From positions 1 through 33,440 of the IMG/VR virus record IMGVR_UViG_3300045970_000106: a DNA stretch of 33,440 bases; one strand, 5' to 3'. Below are positions 1-7,483 of the stretch, piece by piece. The stretch is from a virus. Numbering within the stretch: position 1 is the first letter of the stretch; every line of letters begins with the position of its first letter. The notes under the pieces were generated by a model. It saw only the letters and a list, made by a program, of their open reading frames with translations. It was not told the origin of the DNA and did not search any database. Position numbers and translations under genes: made by a program.

Positions 1-13
1 GAAACAAATTACA

Positions 14-844
14 ATGCCAATTTTTGCAAGTCAAGACAATGTTTCCGCGTCAGTAGCTCCTCTTAGCTATTTGACTGGTGTTGTGTCGCCGAGTGGTACT
101 CTAACAGTCTCTGGATCTGCGACGATTAACGGGATTGTCATAAGCAATAAGGGATTTGTAGAAAATACTGCTGTCGGTGTTGATGCAATGCTTATGAATA
201 TGACAGGTAATCATAACACTGCATTAGGTATTAACGCATTGTATGATAACACATACGGGTTCTCCAACACGGCTATAGGCGAAAACGCTCTGACGTTTAA
301 TATTACTGGCACTGGTAATACATCAGTAGGCGCGGATGCATTAAATGCGAATACATATGGATCATACAACACAGCTATAGGTAATTTAGCCCTTCCAAAC
401 AATAAGACAGGTTCGTTAAACGTATCTATCGGGTATAATTCTCTTGATTGGGCATTAGTGAGTGATAAAACTGTAGCAATCGGCGCGGAAGCCGGGAGCT
501 ATGCTACCTCTGGCGGTACACTTGTTGTCGAGTTTGCTTCGGGCTCAGTCTTTATAGGTACTAAAGCTAAGTCGTTGTTGTCATCAAGCACTAACGAAAT
601 AGTCATTGGCGCTTCAGCGGGCGGCCATGGCTCAAACACCGTAACTCTTGGCAACACAAACATAACGGGGACTTATCTTCAAGGTCAAGTCTATGCATCA
701 GGAAGTCCAGTGGGTCGTAAAGTAGCAGTTCCAGCAAGTGCAGCAGCAACAGGATCACCAGGAGACTTTGCAGTTGATGCTTCATTCTTGTACTTCTGCG
801 TAGCATCAAGTTCATGGGTAAGATCATCAGCATCAACATGGTAA
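14..844 (+). CDS. YadA-head-like repeat tail fibre protein
   Basis: Predicted virion fibre or adhesin subunit, probably trimeric. Residues about 50-150 are built from repeats of the form N-T-A-[IL]-G-x-N-A-L, about 20-25 residues apart (for example NTALGINAL, NTAIGENAL, NTSVGADAL, NTAIGNLAL). This pattern is typical of the left-handed beta-roll heads of trimeric autotransporter adhesins and is also found in phage tail fibres. The C-terminal 45 residues, from VAVPASAAATGSPGDFAVD onward and ending in an aromatic and serine-rich tail, match a short domain often seen at the end of phage fibre proteins. The ATG is 13 bases from the window edge, no Shine-Dalgarno is visible in those bases and the frame is open to the edge, so a further upstream start cannot be excluded. 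The next gene begins 8 bases downstream. Receptor specificity cannot be predicted. Confidence 0.75.
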   Translation: MPIFASQDNVSASVAPLSYLTGVVSPSGTLTVSGSATINGIVISNKGFVENTAVGVDAMLMNMTGNHNTALGINALYDNTYGFSNTAIGENALTFNITGTGNTSVGADALNANTYGSYNTAIGNLALPNNKTGSLNVSIGYNSLDWALVSDKTVAIGAEAGSYATSGGTLVVEFASGSVFIGTKAKSLLSSSTNEIVIGASAGGHGSNTVTLGNTNITGTYLQGQVYASGSPVGRKVAVPASAAATGSPGDFAVDASFLYFCVASSSWVRSSASTW

Positions 845-851
845 ATAAATC

Positions 852-3647
852 ATGACAACTAGAGTTATCTGGTCACCAGGACCATCAGGAACAACACAGT
901 ACAATGTCTTCAGTGGATCAACATCCACCGGAACATTCTATGCTCTATCAATCGTCTCTGCTACCTACACTTCAGATGTCTATGACTCTGCTTCAAATCT
1001 ATACTTCTACGATGATCTAAACGGAACTTCTAATAGTTGGTACAGCGTCACTGCAAGCAACGGAACAACAAGTCTAGGTAACTCATATCCCTTCCAAATT
1101 GGATTGTCTGCAGCTCCAACAGGGAGCTCTGGACGGTATATTACGAAGTCGCATACGTTTACACTTGAGGAAGCTGAGTTGAGTGACGGAGCGGCGTTGA
1201 TGCCACAGATGAACGATAGCATGTGGTTGTATCCGTCACTGCCGAAAAGAATAACTGCAGCTATAGATTACAAAAGTAAAGTTCTGTCTTTAAATCCCAG
1301 TGGCTACTGGCCACTTACGGGCACAGAAATAGTGTCAGGCAGTAACGTTTACATTGATTTGGCAAACTCCAATCATTTTACTGGGGCAAGGAATTCAGGA
1401 ATAGGAGCATTCATATACAACGATGTTGGTGATGATAATCATAGATCATATGAAGCAGTAACTCCAGCTCAATTTCTTTCGTGTAGTGTTACAACATCTC
1501 ATCACGCATTCAACAATACTTTTTTTGCAGTGTCGATGTGGATAAAGTTTCCGTGGGGAGTACCAAGTGTAGCGTTTTGTATAATCGGAACTCAAAACAA
1601 CATTTCTACTAATGACGGGTGGAGTGTAGTAACAACTACTAACGGTGGAATACTTGTTAGGTCTAAATACGGAGTGTACTCTGCTGGTGCTACGATGGGT
1701 AATGCTAGTTCTAACAAGTACGCTGTATCAAAATTGTTTGACGGTAAACATCATTTTTTTGCAGTCATATTTAATGGTGTGACTTTAAGTTTGATAATTG
1801 ATGACAACAAATACGATTATTCTGTACCAACTCCACCACCGAATTTAGCGATGTCATCGTTTCCGTTACGTCTTTTTCAAGCTGGTGCTTTGATTGCTGG
1901 TGTACAAGCCCAGCACGTTTGTGTTTGGGGTGGAACGTCGTCAATAGCTACATATGATATTACAAGATTGTTTCAATTATACGCAGAAGAATTACCGCGA
2001 ATAAAATTCACATTGCCAGTTAGCAGTGTAGATAGAGTTGTAAATAACATACATTTTGCTGGTGATTTTATGCGCAGTTTTTACATGTCTGAACAATCAT
2101 ACAATAACACGACGGCGTACCCATTTGAAAGATGTGACTTCAAATTTGCAGGTGACGTAACAAAGCATTCTGACAGTAAGTTTGATTATCACAAGATAAT
2201 TGATCGAATCAATACGTCTGGATCATTGAGTTCGTCTATTTTTGAGCAGCAATCTGATTGCATTTATATTTCTGACAGTAAGATTTTAATTCCTACTACT
2301 TCTATAGTGAGCATCAACAATACTACTGCTATATGGAATCACATTCCTGTGACATTAACTTCGTCAGATAACTGGCAGACATACACGACTATACAACACA
2401 CAAACGCGTACGGCCTTGGGAATGTTACACACTACATGAGATTGTTTAATACGGCCAAAACTTCGTATGTGTCAGGATCTACAATATTATTCTACGCAGA
2501 TGGTCTTCCAGGAAATCTTATAATATCGAATGACGCAGGACAAACACTTAGCGATATATCTCCTGATTTTCAAAACGATGAGGTTGGCGGACCAACACAA
2601 ATAACATTTAACAAAGTGTATAACGACACTGTTTATGCAATTGGATGCTCTGGAACAGTGACAAAATTAATAACGATGAATCTTTCAGGATCTGTACTTT
2701 CTAGAACAACATTACCAATTACTCAATCAACATCTTTTCCTAGCCCTGCTTACATAAACGGTGGACACATTGTGCTCAACTTTAATAGCGAATGTGTCTA
2801 CTCATTTGACAGCGGGACGACGTTTAACAAAAGCAACGTAGATTTTTCAGAAGGTGGAAATAGTGGAGCGTATGATTTTGAATACACCGCAGGTATATTC
2901 ACTGTTTTCAACGGGACAACAGGATCTTATTCTTCACTTGATGGTGGTGTGACATGGCAGAAAAGCAACAAAGGATTACAAGGTTCTTCTACTCAGATTT
3001 CTTCGCAAAGTGGAAGTAATATAGCTGTTGTACAGACAGACGCAACAAATTATTATGACGCAATACTTTTGTACATATCACGCGATTTTGGAGTTACGTA
3101 TAAACAAATTAAAGCAATAAAAGGATACGGCGACCCGTTTTATTTAAAGTTCTTAGGAGATGTAGTAGTTATTGGATGTTACGGAGTTGGAAAGAAACCT
3201 TACTCTACGGCCACTGGAAACAGTGTGTCTTGGCCGTGTGTATATATGTTATACGACATAAGCACAGAGGAGGTGCGTGTTATCAGTAGTGATGATTATC
3301 AATCAGCAGGGTACTCACAAATAGCTGTAACTGGTAGTTCTGCGACTATTATATTTACAGATACGTACTCCGCAGTACATATTAAAAAGACGTCAAACAT
3401 GTTTTCGTTGACGACTTTACCTCATCTAACTATGAAAGATGACGTCTCTATCAAAGTTCCAGCGAATAATGAGTTATACATAAACGCAACTTTAGATCCT
3501 AAGTATCCGCAATTGACACCTCATCTTACCTCTGGCCCTACCGTTTACTGGACTGAAGAACTACCTATAACAGTCGCTGCTCCATCAGGTGGTGCTCTAT
3601 TTGACCCAGTCCCACCACCACCTCATGCTTGGGCAACACCAGGATAA
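852..3647 (+). CDS. Large adhesin: FnIII-like, LamG-like and Asp-box propeller
   Basis: Predicted 931-residue receptor-binding or fibre protein of the virion. Residues 1-85 form a small beta-sandwich-like module (W-S-P-G start, Y-x-V-F-S-G, W-Y-S-V-T-A) closely resembling the first module of the next gene product. Residues about 145-375 look like a concanavalin A/LamG jelly roll: it opens with NPSGYWPLTG, has a central FFAVSMWIKFPW strand and the HHFFAVIFNGVTLSLIID strand pair. The rest carries at least five Asp-box-like motifs (SSDNWQTY near 504, SNDAGQTL near 559, SFDSGTTF near 651, SLDGGVTW near 695, SRDFGVTY near 743), the hallmark of BNR/sialidase-type beta-propellers. Asp-boxes are structural, so enzymatic activity should not be assumed. 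The C-terminus is proline-rich (DPVPPPPHAW). The stop is 3 bases before the next ATG, so the two are probably cotranscribed. Confidence 0.75.
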   Translation: MTTRVIWSPGPSGTTQYNVFSGSTSTGTFYALSIVSATYTSDVYDSASNLYFYDDLNGTSNSWYSVTASNGTTSLGNSYPFQIGLSAAPTGSSGRYITKSHTFTLEEAELSDGAALMPQMNDSMWLYPSLPKRITAAIDYKSKVLSLNPSGYWPLTGTEIVSGSNVYIDLANSNHFTGARNSGIGAFIYNDVGDDNHRSYEAVTPAQFLSCSVTTSHHAFNNTFFAVSMWIKFPWGVPSVAFCIIGTQNNISTNDGWSVVTTTNGGILVRSKYGVYSAGATMGNASSNKYAVSKLFDGKHHFFAVIFNGVTLSLIIDDNKYDYSVPTPPPNLAMSSFPLRLFQAGALIAGVQAQHVCVWGGTSSIATYDITRLFQLYAEELPRIKFTLPVSSVDRVVNNIHFAGDFMRSFYMSEQSYNNTTAYPFERCDFKFAGDVTKHSDSKFDYHKIIDRINTSGSLSSSIFEQQSDCIYISDSKILIPTTSIVSINNTTAIWNHIPVTLTSSDNWQTYTTIQHTNAYGLGNVTHYMRLFNTAKTSYVSGSTILFYADGLPGNLIISNDAGQTLSDISPDFQNDEVGGPTQITFNKVYNDTVYAIGCSGTVTKLITMNLSGSVLSRTTLPITQSTSFPSPAYINGGHIVLNFNSECVYSFDSGTTFNKSNVDFSEGGNSGAYDFEYTAGIFTVFNGTTGSYSSLDGGVTWQKSNKGLQGSSTQISSQSGSNIAVVQTDATNYYDAILLYISRDFGVTYKQIKAIKGYGDPFYLKFLGDVVVIGCYGVGKKPYSTATGNSVSWPCVYMLYDISTEEVRVISSDDYQSAGYSQIAVTGSSATIIFTDTYSAVHIKKTSNMFSLTTLPHLTMKDDVSIKVPANNELYINATLDPKYPQLTPHLTSGPTVYWTEELPITVAAPSGGALFDPVPPPPHAWATPG

Positions 3648-3650
3648 CCA

Positions 3651-5342
3651 ATGGCTAATACTATTTCATGGGCACAGTCAACTGATAACAATGTCTTCAA
3701 ATACGACATTTATTCTGGTCCTACGAGTGCTGGTGCTTGGACTTTCCTGAACTCCATTCCGAATGTCACCACATCAAACTATGCCTCTGGAGCCTTCTAT
3801 TACGCCGATGCTTTAGGTGCTGCCGGAACGTGGTATAAACTCAATGCAGTAGATACATTCTCTCAGACAGGTTCTTCTATCTTCCAGGTGGCAGCATCTG
3901 CTGGTGCAGTTCGTGGTGGCAACATCATTGCATGGGAGCCAAGTCAAGACCCGACAGTGACACCGGGTGGCTATTACATCATTGAGGCTGCAAAGCAGGT
4001 TGCTGGTCCGTGGTACCCGATAACAACAATCAATGCTACTTTGACTGGGGCGTTGTACAACCCTGTTGTTAACCGCTTTACCTATGGCGACGAGGCTAAC
4101 CCGTACAACACTTGGTACCACATCATCGATGTAGATCAGCAAGGCCACATGAATAGGCCTTCAGATCCGTTCATGACGCACCCAATGCCGTACTTCGTTG
4201 CCGGTGCAACGCCATTTGGTATCTTCGACGAAGACGTTCAGTTCCAGAGAGACGCTGACAGGAACGCTGACTACATCCGCAAGAAGTTGGGTGAACCAGT
4301 CATGGAAGTCCACATGTCTTCGTCTCAGATCTATGCAGCATTCGAAGAAGCATGTCTTGAATATTCAGCGATGGTTAACAGCTTCCAGGCTCAAAGCGTT
4401 CTGGCTTCGTTCCTTGGTGCTCCGACGGGAACTCTAAGTGGCTCAGAGAACAAGTACACAATACGAACACTTGCTATCGCTCGAGTTGCTGCTGACCCAT
4501 ACGCAGAGGCAGGCGGTGTAAACTCAAGCGTCCCTCATTATAGCGGAAACATCGACCTTACTGTAGGACAGCAAGATTACGACGTCCCAGCAGAGCTACT
4601 TCGCAGTGGACAGTGGGACGGCACAGGTACAGTCGTTCTTCACGACATCTATCACAAGTCGCCGATGCAGGCATATCGTTTCTTCGGAACGACGTCAGGT
4701 CTAAACTATCTAAATTCGCAGTTTAAGTTCGAGTCGTTCACGCCAGAGACGATGTTCTATCTCCTGCCAGTTTGGGAAGACATCCTCCGTGGCATGCAGT
4801 TCAAGACTTCTAACAACGTCCGCCGTTCAAACTACTCGTACGACATTCACAATAACAAGATAAGACTATTCCCTAGCCCACAAGGAAACTACAAACTCTG
4901 GTTTACGTACAGTCTTGAGAGCAACCCGACGAATGTTCTAACGACTACAGTCTCTGGTTCAGGTGTATCTGGTTCAATAACTAACACGAAATACGACGGT
5001 GTCTCAAACGTAAGCAACATCCCGTTCGGAAACATCGTTTACAGTCAGTTGAATAGCATCAGTCATAACTGGATACGTCGCATGACACTGGCGTACTCCA
5101 AGGAGATTGAAGGCCAGATCCGCAGTAAGATGGCGAGCATCCCTATTCCAAATGGTGAACTAACTCTCAACGGCCCAGAGCTTATCGCAGATGCTCGTGC
5201 TGACATGGAAAGTCTACGACTTGAGCTTAAGGAACTTCTTGGTGAAACAACGTACCAGAAGTTAATGGAAAAAGAAGCAGCCATGTCTGAGCAACTTCAA
5301 ACGACGTGGAAAGGTGTCCCAATGGGCATCTTTGTAGGATAA
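3651..5342 (+). CDS. Neck protein (T4 gp13-like) with two N-terminal FnIII-like domains
   Basis: Predicted head-tail connector or neck protein carrying an adhesin-like N-terminus. Residues 1-85 and about 92-180 are two beta-sandwich modules of fibronectin type III character (ISWAQSTDNNVFKYDIYSG; IIAWEPSQDP...YYIIEAA; a WY near the end of each). The first resembles the start of the preceding fibre gene. From about residue 190 the protein changes to a mixed alpha/beta domain (DADRNADYIRKKLGEPVMEV, SSSQIYAAFEEACLEYSAMVN, then a beta-rich region ending in KIRLFPSPQGNYKLWFTYSLE). I associate this with the gp13-like neck proteins of T4-related large phages. The position directly ahead of gp14-like and gp15-like genes supports that. 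The start follows AGGATAACCA at good Shine-Dalgarno distance. The neck assignment is family recognition without a database search. The N-terminal fusion is the odd feature. Confidence 0.65.
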   Translation: MANTISWAQSTDNNVFKYDIYSGPTSAGAWTFLNSIPNVTTSNYASGAFYYADALGAAGTWYKLNAVDTFSQTGSSIFQVAASAGAVRGGNIIAWEPSQDPTVTPGGYYIIEAAKQVAGPWYPITTINATLTGALYNPVVNRFTYGDEANPYNTWYHIIDVDQQGHMNRPSDPFMTHPMPYFVAGATPFGIFDEDVQFQRDADRNADYIRKKLGEPVMEVHMSSSQIYAAFEEACLEYSAMVNSFQAQSVLASFLGAPTGTLSGSENKYTIRTLAIARVAADPYAEAGGVNSSVPHYSGNIDLTVGQQDYDVPAELLRSGQWDGTGTVVLHDIYHKSPMQAYRFFGTTSGLNYLNSQFKFESFTPETMFYLLPVWEDILRGMQFKTSNNVRRSNYSYDIHNNKIRLFPSPQGNYKLWFTYSLESNPTNVLTTTVSGSGVSGSITNTKYDGVSNVSNIPFGNIVYSQLNSISHNWIRRMTLAYSKEIEGQIRSKMASIPIPNGELTLNGPELIADARADMESLRLELKELLGETTYQKLMEKEAAMSEQLQTTWKGVPMGIFVG

Positions 5343-5362
5343 CCAATGTCGAGAAAATTCAT
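5343..5362 (+). repeat. Left boundary repeat of GIY-YIG insertion 1
   Basis: This 20-base stretch contains the endonuclease start codon and first codons. It matches positions 5988-6007 at 15 of 20 bases, with the last eight bases identical. Both copies encode S-R-K-F-I. The pair brackets the endonuclease gene and marks where it entered the start of the gp14-like gene. Confidence 0.6.
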
Positions 5363-5987
5363 CTACGGCTTGATTGATCCAAGAGATGGCCAACTTAGAT
5401 ACGTTGGTCAGTCTAGCGTTGGAATGAAACGCGCAAAAGCATTACATTCTGCAAAGTGTATGTCATGGCAAAAGTCACTTCGTAGTAAGGGACTAGTAGA
5501 AGACGTAGAAGTGCTAGAGGAAACAGAGCAGTTAAATGACGCAGAAATTTTCTGGATCGCTTATTACAAAATGATTGGTGCAAATCTTACTAACTTGACA
5601 GACGGCGGAGACGGTTTGAAAAATGCATCTACTGAAACAAAAATGAAACTTTCAAAGATTTCAAAAGAAAGATGGGTTAAGTCTGAATACAGAGACGCTG
5701 TCATTTCAAAACTAACTGGAAGAGTGCAATCTGCTGAGACTATAGAAAAGAGAGCGTCACGACATCGTGGAAGAAAAAACTCTGACGACACACTGACGCT
5801 GATGTCAAAAACTAGAGTAGATAGACGTATTGGTTGTAAACGTGTGTTTCACGTCAATACAGGAACAACCTACTCCTCTATTTGGGATGCATCACAAGCG
5901 TGTGGAGTTAGCATGGTGTCTATCAGTCGTGTTTTGAAAGGTGAGTATGCGTCTGTAAAGAAACAATACTTTGAATGGGGGAAGTGA
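5346..5987 (+). CDS. GIY-YIG homing endonuclease with NUMOD-type DNA-binding tail
   Basis: Free-standing homing endonuclease of the GIY-YIG family, which makes breaks in related phage DNA lacking the gene and so spreads itself. The GIY element is IYGLIDPRDG at residues 6-15 and the YIG element is RYVGQS at 18-23. A basic stretch (KRAKALH) supplies the expected arginine region, and DAEIFW near residue 65 supplies the conserved glutamate. The middle part (STETKMKLSKISKERW, SAETIEKRASRHRGRK) is a NUMOD3-like basic region. The end (IWDASQACGVSMVSISRVLKG) is a NUMOD1-like helix-turn-helix segment. It starts 3 bases after the neck gene, using the AGGATAACCA initiation context that also precedes gene 3651, and it is in frame with the downstream gp14-like gene, separated only by one TGA. 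Its first residues MSRKFI copy the expected start of that downstream gene. Confidence 0.9.
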   Translation: MSRKFIYGLIDPRDGQLRYVGQSSVGMKRAKALHSAKCMSWQKSLRSKGLVEDVEVLEETEQLNDAEIFWIAYYKMIGANLTNLTDGGDGLKNASTETKMKLSKISKERWVKSEYRDAVISKLTGRVQSAETIEKRASRHRGRKNSDDTLTLMSKTRVDRRIGCKRVFHVNTGTTYSSIWDASQACGVSMVSISRVLKGEYASVKKQYFEWGK

Positions 5988-5993
5988 GCCATC
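5977..5993 (+). promoter_or_regulatory. Shine-Dalgarno GGGGGA placed 8 bases before an ATC codon
   Basis: GGGGGA at 5977-5982 can pair with the anti-Shine-Dalgarno core through five Watson-Crick pairs and one G-U pair. It lies inside the last codons of the endonuclease gene. Eight bases separate it from ATC at 5991, which occupies the exact position expected for the start codon of the gp14-like gene. No ATG, GTG or TTG occurs in that frame until GTG at 6147, well inside the conserved domain. AUC initiation is the simplest reading. Confidence 0.55.
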
Positions 5994-6007
5994 TCGCGCA
6001 AATTCAT
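5988..6007 (+). repeat. Right boundary repeat of GIY-YIG insertion 1
   Basis: Right-hand copy of the 20-base imperfect repeat at 5343-5362. It follows the endonuclease TGA immediately. Where the left copy has ATG this copy has ATC, so the ancestral start codon of the gp14-like gene appears altered. Confidence 0.6.
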
Positions 6008-6521
6008 AGGACGTAAAGAGATCGCGTTTGTAAACTCGATCAACAAAGAACTTATCCAACGAGTTATTGGACAGGAAGTCTATTACTACGCTATCCTTGC
6101 TGACAAGACGAAGACGAACGACTTATACAATGAAGCCATCACGAAGGTGTGGTCACCTGCTGTTAGGTGCAACGCTCTTATCATGTACGAGAACACGCAG
6201 GAACAAATCGGTACAATGGCACCTGATAGTAAGTTTAGCGTCGATGTGTATTTCCACACAGAAGAGCTCAACGACCGCAATGTTCTGCCCAAGATGGGTG
6301 ACTTCGTACAGTTTGGCGAGATAATGTACGAGATACACCAGGTCACGATGCCACAGATCGTCTGGGGATTGGTTGAGCAGAAGATAATGACTAAGTGTTC
6401 TTGCGGACCTGCTCGCAAGGGTCAGTTCGATCCAAAGAAGCAACCATCACCAACAACGCGTGGTGATCTCTTGGCACCAAGCTATCCAGAACAGCCACCG
6501 ACGAAAAGGCGACGGTCATAA
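5991..6521 (+). CDS. Neck/head-tail connector protein (T4 gp14-like), probable AUC start
   Basis: Predicted neck or head-tail joining protein. The frame is open from the TGA at 5985-5987 to the TAA ending at 6521. It reads with clear family character from SRKFIGRKEIAFVNSINK through ELIQRVIGQEVYYYAI, KTNDLYNEAI and VWSPAVRCNALI to MGDFVQFGEIMYEI. This pattern is what I recognise in gp14-like neck proteins of large myoviruses, including an N-terminus of the M-S-R-K-F type. The coding signal begins at 5991 but the codon there is ATC. A GTG at 6147 would remove about 52 conserved residues and is unlikely to be the true start. The C-terminus is proline-rich and basic. The gene stops immediately before the next ATG. 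Alternatives are UGA readthrough from the endonuclease, loss of function, or a sequence error at base 5993. Confidence 0.7.
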   Translation: MSRKFIGRKEIAFVNSINKELIQRVIGQEVYYYAILADKTKTNDLYNEAITKVWSPAVRCNALIMYENTQEQIGTMAPDSKFSVDVYFHTEELNDRNVLPKMGDFVQFGEIMYEIHQVTMPQIVWGLVEQKIMTKCSCGPARKGQFDPKKQPSPTTRGDLLAPSYPEQPPTKRRRS

Positions 6522-7370
6522 ATGGAACTACCAAACTACGAGAATGTCTACATCGAGACTATTGACCGCGCAATCCGTGACTGGCTTGACAAGACGGTCA
6601 ATGTTCGCGTGAAGGTGGCTGACGGCTCTTTGTTTAAAGTTCCTGTCCAGTTTTCACAAGGTGAGCGCTGGTCTGCTGGCCGCACGAAGCAAGCCTTTAG
6701 AGATGATAATGGTGTGCTCATCTTGCCTATCATTGCCGTTAGAAGGACTGGTATCAAGAATGACCCTACCAAGATGGCTCTTGGTGTCCAGACAGAGAAC
6801 ATCCAGATAGCAAAACTTGTAGACCCAAAGACAAATGAAATCAAGAACGCAGAGGGCCTGAAATCAGCAGCTCTGGCTAGAAAGTACCCTGCTATATATG
6901 ATGTCTATACTATCCCTTACCCAGACAGGTTGATAGGCAATTACCAACTCGTTATTCAAGCGCAATATATTACGCAGATGAACGAGATACTCCAGAAGAT
7001 CTGGCGTTCTCTTGATATTCAGAGAACCTTCGTAGCTCCATTCGAGAATGATGGACGGCGTACACCTAGGTCTGATCAGTTTGGAGGGCCGTACAGGGAG
7101 GCTGCTCCCTTGAGTAAGCCATATGTGGTTGGGTTTATGGAAGAGGATATGGCAGATGGCGGAAATCTAGAAGAATTCACTGACACAGAACGTATCATCA
7201 AGTACACAACTAACATTTCGGTGCCTTTTGCTTTGCAGACTTCACCAGAAGGAGAAGTCCCAGCAGTTCAAGTGACCAGAACAGCGTACAAAGCAGTTTT
7301 CAAAGACGAGAACTTCCACTTTGTAAATGACCCTGACGAGATGGATAAGATTTTTGGTAAGCTGAAGTAA
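6522..7370 (+). CDS. Tail completion / sheath stabilising protein (T4 gp15-like)
   Basis: Predicted protein that caps the neck-proximal end of the contractile tail and joins it to the neck, as T4 gp15 does. The 282 residues show the family layout: an N-terminal amphipathic region (IDRAIRDWLDKTVNVRVKV), a strand with FKVPVQFSQGERW, the segment GVLILPIIAVRR, then YTIPYPDRLIGNYQLVIQAQ followed by the helix QMNEILQKIWRSL, and a C-terminal beta region. Length is close to T4 gp15 (about 270). It begins directly after the stop of the gp14-like gene and is followed by a 113-base leader before the sheath gene, consistent with the gp13-gp14-gp15 order. The assignment rests on pattern and context. Confidence 0.75.
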   Translation: MELPNYENVYIETIDRAIRDWLDKTVNVRVKVADGSLFKVPVQFSQGERWSAGRTKQAFRDDNGVLILPIIAVRRTGIKNDPTKMALGVQTENIQIAKLVDPKTNEIKNAEGLKSAALARKYPAIYDVYTIPYPDRLIGNYQLVIQAQYITQMNEILQKIWRSLDIQRTFVAPFENDGRRTPRSDQFGGPYREAAPLSKPYVVGFMEEDMADGGNLEEFTDTERIIKYTTNISVPFALQTSPEGEVPAVQVTRTAYKAVFKDENFHFVNDPDEMDKIFGKLK

Positions 7371-7483
7371 GAAAATAATCCTAGAAAAATGCTTCTAGAG
7401 ATAAGTTCCTATACTTAGTAAGTATTGAGGGCTATATGCGCGTTATTTGAGCGTCCCTCCAACCTCTTCAGGAGAAATGACTA
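7371..7483 (+). promoter_or_regulatory. Leader of the tail sheath gene with two small inverted repeats
   Basis: This 113-base gap holds CTAGAA (7381-7386) facing TTCTAG (7393-7398) around a 6-base loop. It also holds GAGGG (7427-7431) facing CCCTC (7455-7459), with CGC/GCG possibly pairing inside. Neither is followed by a T-run, so terminator function is doubtful. A Shine-Dalgarno AGGAG at about 7470-7474 serves the sheath ATG at 7484. A long leader ahead of a highly expressed sheath gene suggests its own promoter, but I see no convincing -35/-10 pair. Confidence 0.4.

Noticed and set aside
4198-4437. Small plus-strand frame inside the neck gene (and similar ones at 7905, 9447, 12008, 24429, 31287)
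   Set aside because: They lie within strongly supported genes in another frame, have unnatural composition and no ribosome site.
5346-5990. Group I intron containing the GIY-YIG gene
   Set aside because: The endonuclease frame covers practically the whole insertion, leaving no room for the intron core, and it starts at its own ATG with a normal ribosome site.
5346-6521. UGA recoded as an amino acid, fusing the endonuclease and neck protein
   Set aside because: Several other genes here end plausibly at TGA (for example 16876, 19125, 25804 and 28016), so general reassignment is unlikely. Occasional readthrough cannot be excluded and is mentioned as an alternative.
6147-6521. GTG at 6147 as the real start of the gp14-like gene
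   Set aside because: Upstream sequence in the same frame continues the family pattern back to 5991, so this start would delete about 52 conserved residues.
7371-7483. T4-type late promoter (TATAAATA) before the sheath gene
   Set aside because: No good match to that motif is present in the leader.
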